A stretch of 64,000 nucleotides of DNA from Planctomycetaceae bacterium (lineage in GTDB: Bacteria > Planctomycetota > Planctomycetia > Planctomycetales > Planctomycetaceae), in the NCBI GenBank assembly GCA_018699955.1, contig JABISG010000100.1, positions 1 through 64,000 on the forward strand, in the 5' to 3' direction. Made by a program: the position numbers and the translations under genes. Every line of letters starts with the position of its first letter. Position 1 is the stretch's first letter. Positions 53,905-61,842 of this stretch are shown here, piece by piece. The notes below the pieces were generated by a model, which ran no database searches, was not told where the DNA came from, and saw only the letters and a program-made list of their open reading frames with translations.

Positions 53905-55143
53905 TTATTGTGGTAGCTCCAGCGGCTGTGGGCCGATTGTGAGAATCGTAAAGTCGCGGGCCGGGTGGTTGTGAATGTAATCAAGAACCGCATCGACGGT
54001 GAGGGCATCGATGCGTTGGCCAACATCGTTCAGAGTGCGGATTTCGCCGAGATGATACCAGTCGCGGGCAATCGACCCGGCGCGAGCCATCGTCGATTCC
54101 TGCTGCATCACCAACGAACTCTTGGCGCGGGCTTTGCAGCGAGTCAACTCTTCCTGTTCGATTCCGTCGCCCAAACGTTTGAGTTCCGTCATTGTGGTGT
54201 CGAGTGTTTCCTGTGCGCGTTCGGTTGTTGTTCCGGCGTAACACAACACGCGGGCATCGTCGTGGAGGCTGCTCAGCGAGGCGTGAATGGAATAACACAG
54301 CCCCTTCTTTTCTCGCACTTCGGTGAAGAGCCGCGAACTCATTCCGCCGCTTAATACGCTCACCGCAGCCCAGCCGGCGTAGTAATCGGGCGAACGATAG
54401 GGGACCGCTTCGTAGGCGATGCCAATTTGCGTTTGCGCGGAGTCGTGATGTATGTGATCTTGTGACGGTCCATGCGGTGCGGTCGCAAACTCCGGTTTGG
54501 GTTTACGTTTCCAGTCGCCGAAAACTTGTTCGACCGTGTCGCGGATCTCATCGAAATCGACGTTGCCGGCGATGCCGAGGATCGCTTCGTCCGGCCGAAA
54601 GGCCGTCTCGAAATGGGCGCGAACATCGTCTGCTGTCAGCGATTCAACATCGGCCAGCGAACCCTCCGTCGGCAGTCCCCAAGGCGCATCGTAACAGCGG
54701 CGACGCAGTTCGAGAAAGATTTTTTGTCGCGGTTCGTCTTCCAAAGCCCGCAGCGACTGAATGACGCCCGCTTGTGCCGCTTCGAATTCATCGGCCGGCA
54801 AATGGGGCCGCAATACGATATCGCCGTAGAGGGGCAATGCGGCCGAAATGTTTTTGGCCAGCGTTGCGCCGGAAAATGACATGTGCGTCAGACCGGGGCC
54901 TTCACTTCTTTGCAGGCCGAGATTGTCGAGGGCCGATGAAAGTTCTCTGGCATTGAGGTCGCCGGCACCGCGCGAAATCAGATTCGCCAAGACCGAAGCC
55001 GTGCCGTTCTTGCCTGCGACGTCGAAGATACTGCCGGCCGGCACCATCAGCGAAAACGCCGCCGATTGCACGTGTCCCATCGATTCGACGACAAGAGTCA
55101 ATCCGTTATCGAACTGGTGAGTCCGAATGTTCTGTTGTTGCAT
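53905..55143 (-). CDS. M16 peptidase homologue, non-catalytic member of a pair
   Basis: A 412-residue M16-family protein, the same length as its downstream partner. The zinc motif is absent: the aligned stretch is [18 protein letters not shown] instead of HxxEH. The substrate-binding Arg/Tyr region of M16B inactive subunits, [20 protein letters not shown], is well conserved. It probably pairs with the catalytic member to form a heterodimeric peptidase. No signal peptide is seen, so the site of action would be cytoplasmic unless exported otherwise. A family C hairpin lies just upstream of the ATG. Confidence 0.9.
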   Translation of the reverse strand: MQQQNIRTHQFDNGLTLVVESMGHVQSAAFSLMVPAGSIFDVAGKNGTASVLANLISRGAGDLNARELSSALDNLGLQRSEGPGLTHMSFSGATLAKNISAALPLYGDIVLRPHLPADEFEAAQAGVIQSLRALEDEPRQKIFLELRRRCYDAPWGLPTEGSLADVESLTADDVRAHFETAFRPDEAILGIAGNVDFDEIRDTVEQVFGDWKRKPKPEFATAPHGPSQDHIHHDSAQTQIGIAYEAVPYRSPDYYAGWAAVSVLSGGMSSRLFTEVREKKGLCYSIHASLSSLHDDARVLCYAGTTTERAQETLDTTMTELKRLGDGIEQEELTRCKARAKSSLVMQQESTMARAGSIARDWYHLGEIRTLNDVGQRIDALTVDAVLDYIHNHPARDFTILTIGPQPLELPQ

Positions 55144-55166
55144 CGGCGTTGCTATTTTTAAAGGTC

Positions 55167-55189
55167 GCTGCGATGCGTTGCATCGCAGC
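55167..55189. repeat. Family C hairpin
   Basis: GCTGCGATGC (55167-55176), loop GTT, GCATCGCAGC (55180-55189): a 10-bp perfect stem upstream of the non-catalytic M16 gene. A weaker inverted repeat (CCGTTCCGCG with CGCGGAACGG) follows at about 55208-55243. Confidence 0.65.
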
Positions 55190-55279
55190 TAAGTGGCGCG
55201 TGAAATCCCCGTTCCGCGTAGGTTAGCGAGTCGCGGAACGGCTGAATAGCCAGAGTCGCGCCGATCAATTTCTACAGGA

Positions 55280-55846
55280 TCAATATCCAATTGCGGCGGC
55301 GGCCGGCATGGGGCGGTACAGCGTGCGGGTCAGCCGGAAACCGATCGACCGATACAGGGCGACGGCCGGACGGTTGTCGGCCGTCACTTCCAGCGAAACA
55401 CGTCGCATGCCGGCCTGACGGAACCCGAGCAGCGATTGCAGCACCAGCGCCCGTCCCAATCCCTGTCCGCGGTGTTCGGGAACGACGCCAACATTCTGAA
55501 CGGCCCCCAGTTCCGAATCACGCGAGAGACCTTGAATCGTTGCGCAGTCGAACGGGTAGTCCCACGGGTCATCCGAATGATAGGAGATGAGCCATGTGGC
55601 GCGGGGCACGAAATTCGACTGTCGCGAAATGTCACGCATCAACTGCTGGCAGCCATCGGTTGCCGCCAGACAGGGAAAGACCAGCGAGTCGATTTCGTCA
55701 CGGAAGCTGTGAAACTTCACTTCCGCATGGCGATCGACAAGCCCCGTGTTCCACGAAGCCCAACGGTAGTTGGGTGGCAACACCGGCTCCGTCAGCGGAG
55801 TCGCCGTCAGATCGAACTCCATTTTGAACCGTCGAAAATACGCCAT
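55280..55846 (-). CDS. GNAT family N-acetyltransferase
   Basis: A 188-residue GNAT protein. The acetyl-CoA site is VQNVGVVPEHRGQGLGRALV (R/Q-x-x-G-x-G/A), followed by VSLEVTADNRPAVALYRSIG and a hydrophobic end. The N-terminal half is longer than in minimal GNATs and may hold a second, degenerate GNAT fold. The acceptor substrate is unknown. Two ATGs (55855 and 55846) lie close together without a strong site; I chose the inner one. It is upstream of the M16 pair on the same strand, separated by 136 bases with repeats. Confidence 0.8.
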   Translation of the reverse strand: MAYFRRFKMEFDLTATPLTEPVLPPNYRWASWNTGLVDRHAEVKFHSFRDEIDSLVFPCLAATDGCQQLMRDISRQSNFVPRATWLISYHSDDPWDYPFDCATIQGLSRDSELGAVQNVGVVPEHRGQGLGRALVLQSLLGFRQAGMRRVSLEVTADNRPAVALYRSIGFRLTRTLYRPMPAAAAIGY

Positions 55847-55993
55847 GCTGGTCATCTCGTCGCGGGTCGATCACAGGCTGCCGGGGACACAGAAATTCTA
55901 CCGCGCCCCCGGCGGCTGTCAACGTGCTGCTTGAGGAAGACAGGACTGCTCAGTAATTCAAAATGAGAAATAGGTGCCTGTGATCGAAGTGAC

Positions 55994-56055
55994 GTATTGG
56001 GAGCGCAGCCCCCAGAATCTGCAATCGCTGCGGCATCGAAGACTCTGCCACAGGC
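55994..56055. repeat. Family B interspersed repeat, copy 3 (inverse orientation)
   Basis: GGAGCGCAGCCCCCAGA, then TCGCTGCGGCATC, are the reverse complement of the cores of copy 2 at 6764-6840, in the mirrored order and with similar spacing. Confidence 0.65.
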
Positions 56056-56108
56056 ACCCGCGTGTGCAAGGGAACATCAAAACCCTTGCACACGCTGCGG
56101 GTTGGTTG
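56055..56108. repeat. Family A-like palindrome, divergent copy
   Basis: CGTGTGCAAGGG and CCCTTGCACACG form a 12-bp perfect stem around about ten bases, flanked by CACCCG and CTGCGGGTTGG. Related to family A by the CAAGGG/CCCTTG core and GCGGG flank. Confidence 0.55.
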
Positions 56109-56199
56109 GGTGTTGGTATTGGCGATGTGAATGCGATATGTTGGAAAGGACGTGATGAATACAACTTTGCTTCAATACTTCAGCCGGGAACTTCCAGCC

Positions 56200-57045
56200 A
56201 TGAAACGAATCGTGCCTCTTCTGTTGTTGCTAGCCGTCGTCGGATCACCGTCTCTTTTTGCCGACGAAGCGCCGGTAGAAGCGCCGGTGCCGCCGAAATT
56301 GGTTGGGTACTTCGATTCGGAATTCATTCCCGGCCAGACCAAGTGGCGTGTGCACGATGCCTATCGACCGGCACCGCGGATTATTTCTCCGGGTACGGCC
56401 AGCACCGCTAAGCAGCCGGGACAGGCACCGTCCGATGCGATCGTGTTGTTCGACGGCAGTGACCTGACCGGCTGGGTGAGCGGCGGGGACAAGCCAGCCG
56501 AGTGGAAGGTCGAAAACGGTTACATGGAAGTCAACGGCACCGGTTCGATCAACAGCAAAGAAGCGTTCGGCAGTTGTCAGTTGCACGTCGAGTGGGCAGC
56601 ACCGGTAGAGGTCAAAGGCGACAGCCAGGGACGAGGCAACAGCGGCGTGATCATTATGGGCCTGTATGAGATTCAGGTCCTCGATTCGTTCAACAACCGC
56701 AGCTACTCCGACGGCCAGGCGTCAGCCGTCTACGGTCAGTACCCGCCGCTGGTCAACGCATCGCGTGGTCCGGGACAATGGCAGACGTACGACATCATCT
56801 TCGAAGCACCGAAATACGATGGCGACAAAGTGGCCAAACCGGGATACGTCACAGTGCTGCACAATGGCGTGCTGGTACATCACCGCCGGAAGATTCTGGG
56901 GCGGGTGGCACACAAGTTCGCTGCCAAGTACGCACCGCACGCCGACAAGCTGCCGCTCATGCTGCAGGATCACGGGAACCCGGTACGGTATCGCAACATC
57001 TGGTATCGTCCGTTGCTGGAGTCCGACGACACATCGGAGAAATGA
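56200..57045 (+). CDS. DUF1080 (3-keto-disaccharide hydrolase-like) secreted protein
   Basis: A 281-residue exported protein, the third DUF1080 protein of the window. The ATG at 56200 follows GGGAAC and opens a Sec signal (MKRIVPLLLLLAVVGSPSLF) cleaved after ADA-like residues. The domain has AIVLFDGSDLTGWVSGG, WKVENGYMEVNG, CQLHVEWAAP, GNSGVIIMGLYEIQVLDS, then a long family insert with SDGQASAVYGQYPP and the end DHGNPVRYRNIWYRPL. This longer form is the commoner planctomycete type. Substrate unknown. It ends in a family D hairpin and a terminator. Confidence 0.9.
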   Translation: MKRIVPLLLLLAVVGSPSLFADEAPVEAPVPPKLVGYFDSEFIPGQTKWRVHDAYRPAPRIISPGTASTAKQPGQAPSDAIVLFDGSDLTGWVSGGDKPAEWKVENGYMEVNGTGSINSKEAFGSCQLHVEWAAPVEVKGDSQGRGNSGVIIMGLYEIQVLDSFNNRSYSDGQASAVYGQYPPLVNASRGPGQWQTYDIIFEAPKYDGDKVAKPGYVTVLHNGVLVHHRRKILGRVAHKFAAKYAPHADKLPLMLQDHGNPVRYRNIWYRPLLESDDTSEK

Positions 57046-57055
57046 TCGTCGCAGT

Positions 57056-57081
57056 CCCACGGGCCGTGGCCCGTGGGCTTT
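57056..57081 (+). repeat. Family D hairpin after the DUF1080 gene
   Basis: CCCACGGG (57056-57063) and CCCGTGGG (57070-57077) followed by CTTTGC, starting 11 bases after the stop. Same arms as the copy at 5332. Confidence 0.65.
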
Positions 57082-57110
57082 GCGCGGCGCATGAATCGAT
57101 CACGGCCAGG

Positions 57111-57145
57111 ATCTCGGTTTCTTTGAGAAACCGGGATTCTTTTTC
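57111..57145 (+). terminator. Rho-independent terminator
   Basis: ATCTCGGTTTCT (57111-57122) pairs with AGAAACCGGGAT (57126-57137, one G-T pair), followed by TCTTTTTCG. It lies between the convergent DUF1080 and barrel genes and fits best as the DUF1080 terminator. Confidence 0.8.
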
Positions 57146-57148
57146 GTT

Positions 57149-58189
57149 TCACTTGAAGCGAATCGAGAGACCCGTGCCGACGAAGTAGTCGTCGGCGGCG
57201 TGGTTCAGGCCTTTGCCGTAACGAATGTCGAACTGGACGTCATTGTTAATAAGGTAGGTAAAGCCGCCGTTGAAGTAGTGCTGCGTCTGATCGGTGTCGG
57301 CGCTGTTCGGAGCAAGGACAAACCATTCAGTGTAGGCCCCCAGGTTGTCGCTTAGCGAATAGGCAATCGTCCACGACTGTGCGAGTTCCGAGTAGGCGCG
57401 GCCGGTCCCCTCGTCAACGCGACGGTTGATTTGCGTGCTGCCGGCCGTGCTGATGAAGTCGTTGATTTCCCACGCATAGATCCAGTTCACGCCGGGCAAC
57501 ACTTCGCCATCGCTGAAGGCATTGCTGCCAGTGGGGATTGTCATCTGCGGGATGAGTGCCATTTCCGGCAGAAAACACTCTTGCGGTGTCAGAGCGATTT
57601 TCGCACCAAGATACAAGTCTTCGGTACCCGCCGTCGAATTGGAGCGGCCGGCCATCGTCACCCGTTGATCAACAGGAAACAGGGCGAGTCGCAATTCCAG
57701 CCAGTTGGAAAAAACACCGTAACGCAACAGTGGTTCGCCCAGCGACTGCGAGCGATCGGTTGTTCCATCGTCGGCGTTGTAGGTATAGGTGTAGCCAAAC
57801 TCGAGCTGTGAGACGCCGCGTCCGACGGTCGAACTGGCTTCGGTGAAGTCGGGTCGATCGGTCACCAACGGTGCATCGAGGTCGGGTCCGCCGCCGAAGC
57901 TGTTTTCGTAACTCCACTGAAACAGCGTTCCAGGAGATCCCACACAATACGTGTGGACATCTCCGGATTGATCCCCGTAGGAGTTGTCGATGTACCGCTC
58001 GGCGGGAGAAAAGGGTGTAGCGGGAAGTTTGGGACCCTCTGGTGAATCCGGTGTCCAACCCGACAACGAAGTCTGGGTATCGTACGGAAGGAAGTCGCCG
58101 GCGAGCGACGGGCTGAAATTGGACGTCGCGCACAAGAACAACGCGATGAAGCCGGGAATTGTCGTTTTCCAGAGACGATTCGATTTCAT
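57149..58189 (-). CDS. Predicted outer-membrane beta-barrel protein
   Basis: A 346-residue exported protein. The ATG at 58189 follows GGGGTG and opens a signal peptide (TTIPGFIALFLCATSNFSPS) cleaved near LAG. Segments DAPLVTDRPDFTEASSTVG and QLEFGYTYTYNADDG match the MetA-pathway/transporter barrel superfamily, and the protein ends YFVGTGLSIRFK with alternating strand pattern. The cargo is unknown. It is divergent from the metal transporter operon, whose promoter lies in the shared 376-base gap; a link to metal uptake is possible but not shown. Confidence 0.75.
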   Translation of the reverse strand: MKSNRLWKTTIPGFIALFLCATSNFSPSLAGDFLPYDTQTSLSGWTPDSPEGPKLPATPFSPAERYIDNSYGDQSGDVHTYCVGSPGTLFQWSYENSFGGGPDLDAPLVTDRPDFTEASSTVGRGVSQLEFGYTYTYNADDGTTDRSQSLGEPLLRYGVFSNWLELRLALFPVDQRVTMAGRSNSTAGTEDLYLGAKIALTPQECFLPEMALIPQMTIPTGSNAFSDGEVLPGVNWIYAWEINDFISTAGSTQINRRVDEGTGRAYSELAQSWTIAYSLSDNLGAYTEWFVLAPNSADTDQTQHYFNGGFTYLINNDVQFDIRYGKGLNHAADDYFVGTGLSIRFK

Positions 58190-58421
58190 TCCAACACCCC
58201 GTGAGACCATTGTTTCTCTCAATATCGGTCGTTTGATAGCTCAGCCATCCCCATCAATCACTGGAATGGCACTCATTCTCCATGAGTCGCCGGTTGCCGC
58301 ACTTCAACTGTCGCAACACTGGAATGTTCGCAACCCAATACTGAAAGGTGAGTTATGGTAATTTTTCGTCAATCAGTACCCTGACTCCGCCATCCCCCGG
58401 TGATGTGCGCGGCGTCTGTCA

Positions 58422-58449
58422 TTGAAAATATCGGCTTTTTCATTACAAT
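58422..58449 (+). promoter_or_regulatory. Promoter of the metal ABC transporter operon
   Basis: TTGAAA (58422-58427), a 16-base spacer, TACAAT (58444-58449): 5/6 matches to both sigma-70 boxes. Transcription would start near 58456, about 110 bases before the binding-protein gene. Confidence 0.6.
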
Positions 58450-58453
58450 ACTC

Positions 58454-58467
58454 TTTGATTAATCAAA
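58454..58467. promoter_or_regulatory. Candidate metalloregulator operator
   Basis: TTTGATTAATCAAA is a perfect 14-bp palindrome placed right at the predicted transcription start. Its position is that of a repressor site. A DtxR/MntR-like regulator is encoded as a permease fusion in the same operon, which makes it the natural candidate ligand; this is inference. Confidence 0.5.
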
Positions 58468-58565
58468 AACAATATGTCGATTACACAAACAACGGGCAGT
58501 TCACTCATCGAACACGACCTCGTCATTGCATTGGGCGAATGCCCCCGTGCAGAACGGATAGAAAA

Positions 58566-59603
58566 ATGATGCTCCCCCAGATAGCCCGCCAACTCAGTAT
58601 GGCTGTGTTTTTCCTGCTGGCGTCATTGCTGTCGATTGGTTGCGGTGGCTCAAACGGGGGTGCGAATAACAGTGACAGCAACGCCGCCACAGCCAAGACG
58701 TTCGAGGGCGAGTATCCGTTTCTGGTGGTGACGACAACCGGGATGGTGGCCGACATTGTGCTCAACGTTGCCGGCGATCACGTCACGGTGCTGGAAACCA
58801 GCAACCTCAAGATTGAACACGGTGGCAAGCACATTCGCCTCATCCAGTTGATGGGCGAGGACGTCGATCCGCATTTGCACAAAGCATCGCCGGGCGATAA
58901 CAGCCGGCTCGACAAAGCGGACGTTATCTTTTACTCGGGCCTGCATCTGGAAGGAAAATTGGTCGAGATCTTCGAGCGGATGTCGCAGCGCAAGCCAACG
59001 GTTGCGGTGACTGCTCAATTGGAAGCGTCGTCCGACTCGCGATTGTTGGAAGTGGAAGAGGGATACCACGACCCGCACGTCTGGTTCGATGTGTCACTAT
59101 GGAGCGAGACAATTGCGGCCGTTGCCGACGAGTTGGCGCGGTTCGATCCGAATCACGCTGCCGATTACCAGGCAAACGCAGAGGCCTATCGCAAGCAACT
59201 CGATGAGTTGCATGAGTATTGTCGGGAGCAAATGGCATCGATTCCGAAGGATCGGCGGGTGTTGGTGACCGCTCACGATGCGTTTCATTACTTCGGCCGC
59301 GCCTACGGATTGGAAGTGAAGGCCATTCAAGGTGTCAGCACCGACAGTGAAGCCTCGGCCAGGCATATCGATGAATTGGTTGAGTTCATCGTTCAACGTA
59401 AAATCAAAGCCGTGTTTGTCGAAACGACCGTGAGCGAACAGAACATTGAACTGTTGATTGAGGGATGTGCGGCCCGCGGTCATAATATAACAATCGGCGG
59501 AGAGCTGTTCTCCGACGCCCCCGGCAAGCCGGGTACCACGGAGGGAACTTACATCGGCATGGTTCGCCACAACGTCGATACGATTGTGAAATCGTTGAAG
59601 TGA
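58566..59603 (+). CDS. Metal ABC transporter substrate-binding lipoprotein (ZnuA/MntA/YtgA-like)
   Basis: A 345-residue cluster-9 (TroA/ZnuA/MntA) binding protein. The ATG at 58566 opens a lipoprotein signal ending LLSIGC. Expected metal ligands are visible: His in DVDPHLHKAS, His in YHDPHVWFDV, Glu in FVETTVSE and Asp in GELFSDAPG, a 2-His/Glu/Asp set that suits Mn, Fe or Zn. There is no His-rich loop of the kind typical of ZnuA, which slightly favours Mn or Fe. First gene of the operon; a family D hairpin follows its stop. Confidence 0.92.
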   Translation: MMLPQIARQLSMAVFFLLASLLSIGCGGSNGGANNSDSNAATAKTFEGEYPFLVVTTTGMVADIVLNVAGDHVTVLETSNLKIEHGGKHIRLIQLMGEDVDPHLHKASPGDNSRLDKADVIFYSGLHLEGKLVEIFERMSQRKPTVAVTAQLEASSDSRLLEVEEGYHDPHVWFDVSLWSETIAAVADELARFDPNHAADYQANAEAYRKQLDELHEYCREQMASIPKDRRVLVTAHDAFHYFGRAYGLEVKAIQGVSTDSEASARHIDELVEFIVQRKIKAVFVETTVSEQNIELLIEGCAARGHNITIGGELFSDAPGKPGTTEGTYIGMVRHNVDTIVKSLK

Positions 59604-59618
59604 ACATGCTCTCTCCCC

Positions 59619-59644
59619 CCGACGGGACGCAGCCCGTCGGCTTT
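59619..59644 (+). repeat. Family D hairpin inside the metal ABC operon
   Basis: CCGACGGG (59619-59626) and CCCGTCGG (59633-59640) followed by CTTTGG, located between the binding-protein and ATPase genes. Confidence 0.6.
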
Positions 59645-59652
59645 GGTGATTG

Positions 59653-60450
59653 ATGATGACTCAGGTTGAAACGTCAACGACCGCTGCGGTCCCCGTTCTT
59701 GATGTTCACGATGTCACGGTTGCTTATCATCGCAAGCCGGTGATTTGGGACGTTGATCTGACGATCAACACACCACAACTGGTCGGCATTGTCGGCCCGA
59801 ATGGCGCGGGCAAGAGTACCCTGATCAAGGCCATTCTGGGATTGGTGCCGATGGCCAGCGGCCGCGTGAGCGTCTACGGGAAGCCGTTTCGGCAGCAGCG
59901 GCGGCTGGTGGGGTATGTGCCGCAGCGCGAGAGCGTCGATTGGGATTTCCCGGTCAACGTACTCGATGCCGTCCTGATGGGAACCTACGGCGAGCTGGGT
60001 TGGTTGCGACGCCCCGGACGAAAACAGAAGGCGTGGGCGCGCGAGTGTCTGGATCAGGTGGGCATCGCCGATCTTGAGGCCCGTCAGATCGGGCAACTCT
60101 CCGGTGGCCAACAGCAGCGGGTCTTTCTGGCGCGTGCGCTGGCACAAAAGGCGGAAATTTACTTCATGGACGAGCCGATGGCCGGCGTCGATGCTGCCAC
60201 CGAACGCGTAATCTTCGAGTTGCTCAGACAGATGCGAGACGACGGGAAAACCGTGATTGTCGTCCATCACGATTTGCGAACCATTGCCGGCTATTTTGAC
60301 GAAGTCGTGTTGCTCAACATGCGGCTGGTTGCCAGCGGTCCGGTCGCTGAAGTCTTCACAAACGATAACCTGCGGAAGACGTATGGCGGACGACTGGGAA
60401 TTCTGGAAGACGCGGGTGAGGCGATGCGCGCGCAGGAGCGAAGCCAGTGA
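59653..60450 (+). CDS. Metal ABC transporter ATP-binding protein (YtgB/MntB-like)
   Basis: A 265-residue ABC ATPase. Walker [16 protein letters not shown]-loop [20 protein letters not shown] (typical of Mn/Zn transporters), signature [15 protein letters not shown], Walker [14 protein letters not shown] and the switch His in VIVVHHDL. The start is the ATG at 59653 (a second ATG follows directly; a TTG precedes); no strong ribosome site. It energises the two permeases downstream. A family A palindrome lies in the 111 bases before the first permease gene. Confidence 0.95.
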   Translation: MMTQVETSTTAAVPVLDVHDVTVAYHRKPVIWDVDLTINTPQLVGIVGPNGAGKSTLIKAILGLVPMASGRVSVYGKPFRQQRRLVGYVPQRESVDWDFPVNVLDAVLMGTYGELGWLRRPGRKQKAWARECLDQVGIADLEARQIGQLSGGQQQRVFLARALAQKAEIYFMDEPMAGVDAATERVIFELLRQMRDDGKTVIVVHHDLRTIAGYFDEVVLLNMRLVASGPVAEVFTNDNLRKTYGGRLGILEDAGEAMRAQERSQ

Positions 60451-60461
60451 CGGCGCAGCCC

Positions 60462-60535
60462 AACCAGCCCGTAGCGCAAGCAAGGGTCTTCGCTCACAAT
60501 ACACATTAAACCCTTGCTTGCGCGACGGGCTGGTT
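60462..60535. repeat. Family A interspersed palindrome, copy 3
   Basis: Arms AACCAGCCCGTAGCGCAAGC and GCTTGCGCGACGGGCTGGTT around a centre with CAAGGG and CCCTTG also paired. It lies inside the metal ABC operon, between the ATPase gene and the first permease gene. Confidence 0.75.
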
Positions 60536-60561
60536 TCCAACTCTCAAATCTCAACACCCGT

Positions 60562-61842
60562 ATGTCTTACACAACCACCATCATTTTCGCCGGCACAAGT
60601 TTGCTGGGGGCGTGCGCTGGGCTGGTTGGTTGCTTTGCCGTGTTGCGGCGACGGGCATTGGTGGGCGATGCGTTGGCCCACGCGGCGCTGCCGGGAGTTT
60701 GCCTCGCGTTTCTGGTGCTGGGGTATCGCAGCCTGCCGGCCATGTTGCTCGGCGCGTTTGTTACCGGCATCGCCGGCATCGTTTGTATTTCGACGTTACG
60801 GCAATTCACACGGATCAAGGAAGACGCGGCGATTGGTATCGTACTCAGCGTGTTCTTCGGTGCCGGCGTGGTGTTGCTGCGCGTGATTATGAACAGCGTC
60901 TCGGCGGGCAGCAAAGCAGGGTTGGAGACGTACATTTACGGCAAGACGACCAGCATTGCGTTGGCCGATGTGTATTTGATCGGCGGGGCTGCTGTCGGCT
61001 GTTTGGCGATTATCGTGCTGCTGTACAAGGAATTCCAGGTCGTGGTTTTCGACTCGGAATTCGCTGGCGTGCAGGGTTGGCCGGCATTTCTGCTCGACCT
61101 GCTGTTGATGGCGATGATTGCCTTTGCGGTTGTTATCGGCCTGCCGGCGGTGGGCGTGGTGATGATGGCCGCGCTGTTGATCATACCGGCTGCGGCGGCC
61201 CGCTTCTGGACAGAGCAACTGTGGGTCATGCTGGCCATGTCGGCGCTAATGGGAGCAGCAATGGGAGCAGTGGGAACGACGTTCAGTTCGCGGTTTGAAG
61301 GTCTGCCGGCCGGTCCGGCAATTGTCCTGTGTGGTTCGGTTGTGTTCTTGATTTCCTTATTGACAGCCCCGCGACGCGGACTGCTGGCGCGACTGTGGAG
61401 CGAGCGGAAATTCCGCCGCCGCATGGCAAGGCAGCGAACGCTGAACGTTCTCTACAACGTGTGGGAGCGAAGTCATCCGGAGGTGCTCTCGTTCGCCATG
61501 GACGATGTGTTGCGGCGCAAGTCGTGGACGTTCGACGAACTTCATTCGGCGCTCGGGGCGCTTTCTCGCGAAGGCTGTGTGTCGTTTCAGCCGGAAGGTC
61601 GATTCGCCATGACCGATCACGGGCTGCAATGTGCCGCAATGGCCGCCCGCGGTTTTCGTATGTGGGAGTTGTTTCTCACAGAGAACGCCGAGGCCAGCAG
61701 TGGCATTGCCGACTTCGACTATCGGTCGCTCGAAGAACGTCTTCCCCGCGAGATGATTGCCGAACTGGAAGAGAAGCTGAAAGAAGAGGGCCGGTACCCA
61801 ACGATCATGCGGCGCGACGGTTTTTCACATGAATGCAATTGA
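60562..61842 (+). CDS. Metal ABC permease fused to a degenerate DtxR-like domain (YtgCR-like)
   Basis: A 426-residue fusion. Residues 1 to about 275 are a cluster-9 ABC permease (about eight segments; VLRRRALVGDALAHAALPGV and LPAVGVVMMAALLIIPAA). Residues about 285-426 are cytoplasmic: a winged-helix-like part (TFDELHSALGALSREGCVSF, AMTDHGLQ), then FRMWELFL and YRSLEERLP, resembling the DtxR dimerisation domain. Of the ligand positions, Glu369 (DtxR 83) and Glu391 (105) remain; F365, D384, R388 and E392 replace His79, His98, Cys102 and His106. The ATG at 60562 lacks a clear ribosome site; the frame runs back through the family A repeat. Confidence 0.85.
   Translation: MSYTTTIIFAGTSLLGACAGLVGCFAVLRRRALVGDALAHAALPGVCLAFLVLGYRSLPAMLLGAFVTGIAGIVCISTLRQFTRIKEDAAIGIVLSVFFGAGVVLLRVIMNSVSAGSKAGLETYIYGKTTSIALADVYLIGGAAVGCLAIIVLLYKEFQVVVFDSEFAGVQGWPAFLLDLLLMAMIAFAVVIGLPAVGVVMMAALLIIPAAAARFWTEQLWVMLAMSALMGAAMGAVGTTFSSRFEGLPAGPAIVLCGSVVFLISLLTAPRRGLLARLWSERKFRRRMARQRTLNVLYNVWERSHPEVLSFAMDDVLRRKSWTFDELHSALGALSREGCVSFQPEGRFAMTDHGLQCAAMAARGFRMWELFLTENAEASSGIADFDYRSLEERLPREMIAELEEKLKEEGRYPTIMRRDGFSHECN

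Larger units (their letters stand above)
55847..56199. other. Divergent intergenic region with two repeats
   Basis: A 353-base stretch between the GNAT gene and the third DUF1080 gene. It holds a family B repeat in inverse orientation followed directly by a family A-like palindrome. No gene seen; a longer plus-strand frame from 56131 lacks a ribosome site. Confidence 0.5.
58190..58565. other. Divergent regulatory region (barrel gene / metal ABC operon)
   Basis: A 376-base A+T-rich gap without a gene. It holds the promoter and palindrome described separately. The frame of the binding-protein gene stays open back to 58422, but that start would lie inside the promoter. Confidence 0.55.

Noticed and set aside
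58422..58565. N-terminal extension of the metal-binding lipoprotein to 58422
   Set aside because: It would place the coding start inside the promoter -35 box and push the lipoprotein signal 48 residues inward, which would block lipid attachment.
58190..58565. A manganese (yybP-ykoY) riboswitch before the metal ABC operon
   Set aside because: The leader after the predicted start is only about 110 bases and I could not find the paired elements of that riboswitch; the palindromic operator explains the context better.
60514..60561. N-terminal extension of the first permease into the family A repeat
   Set aside because: The extra residues are encoded by the repeat arm and precede the first membrane segment; the ATG at 60562 starts like other permeases.
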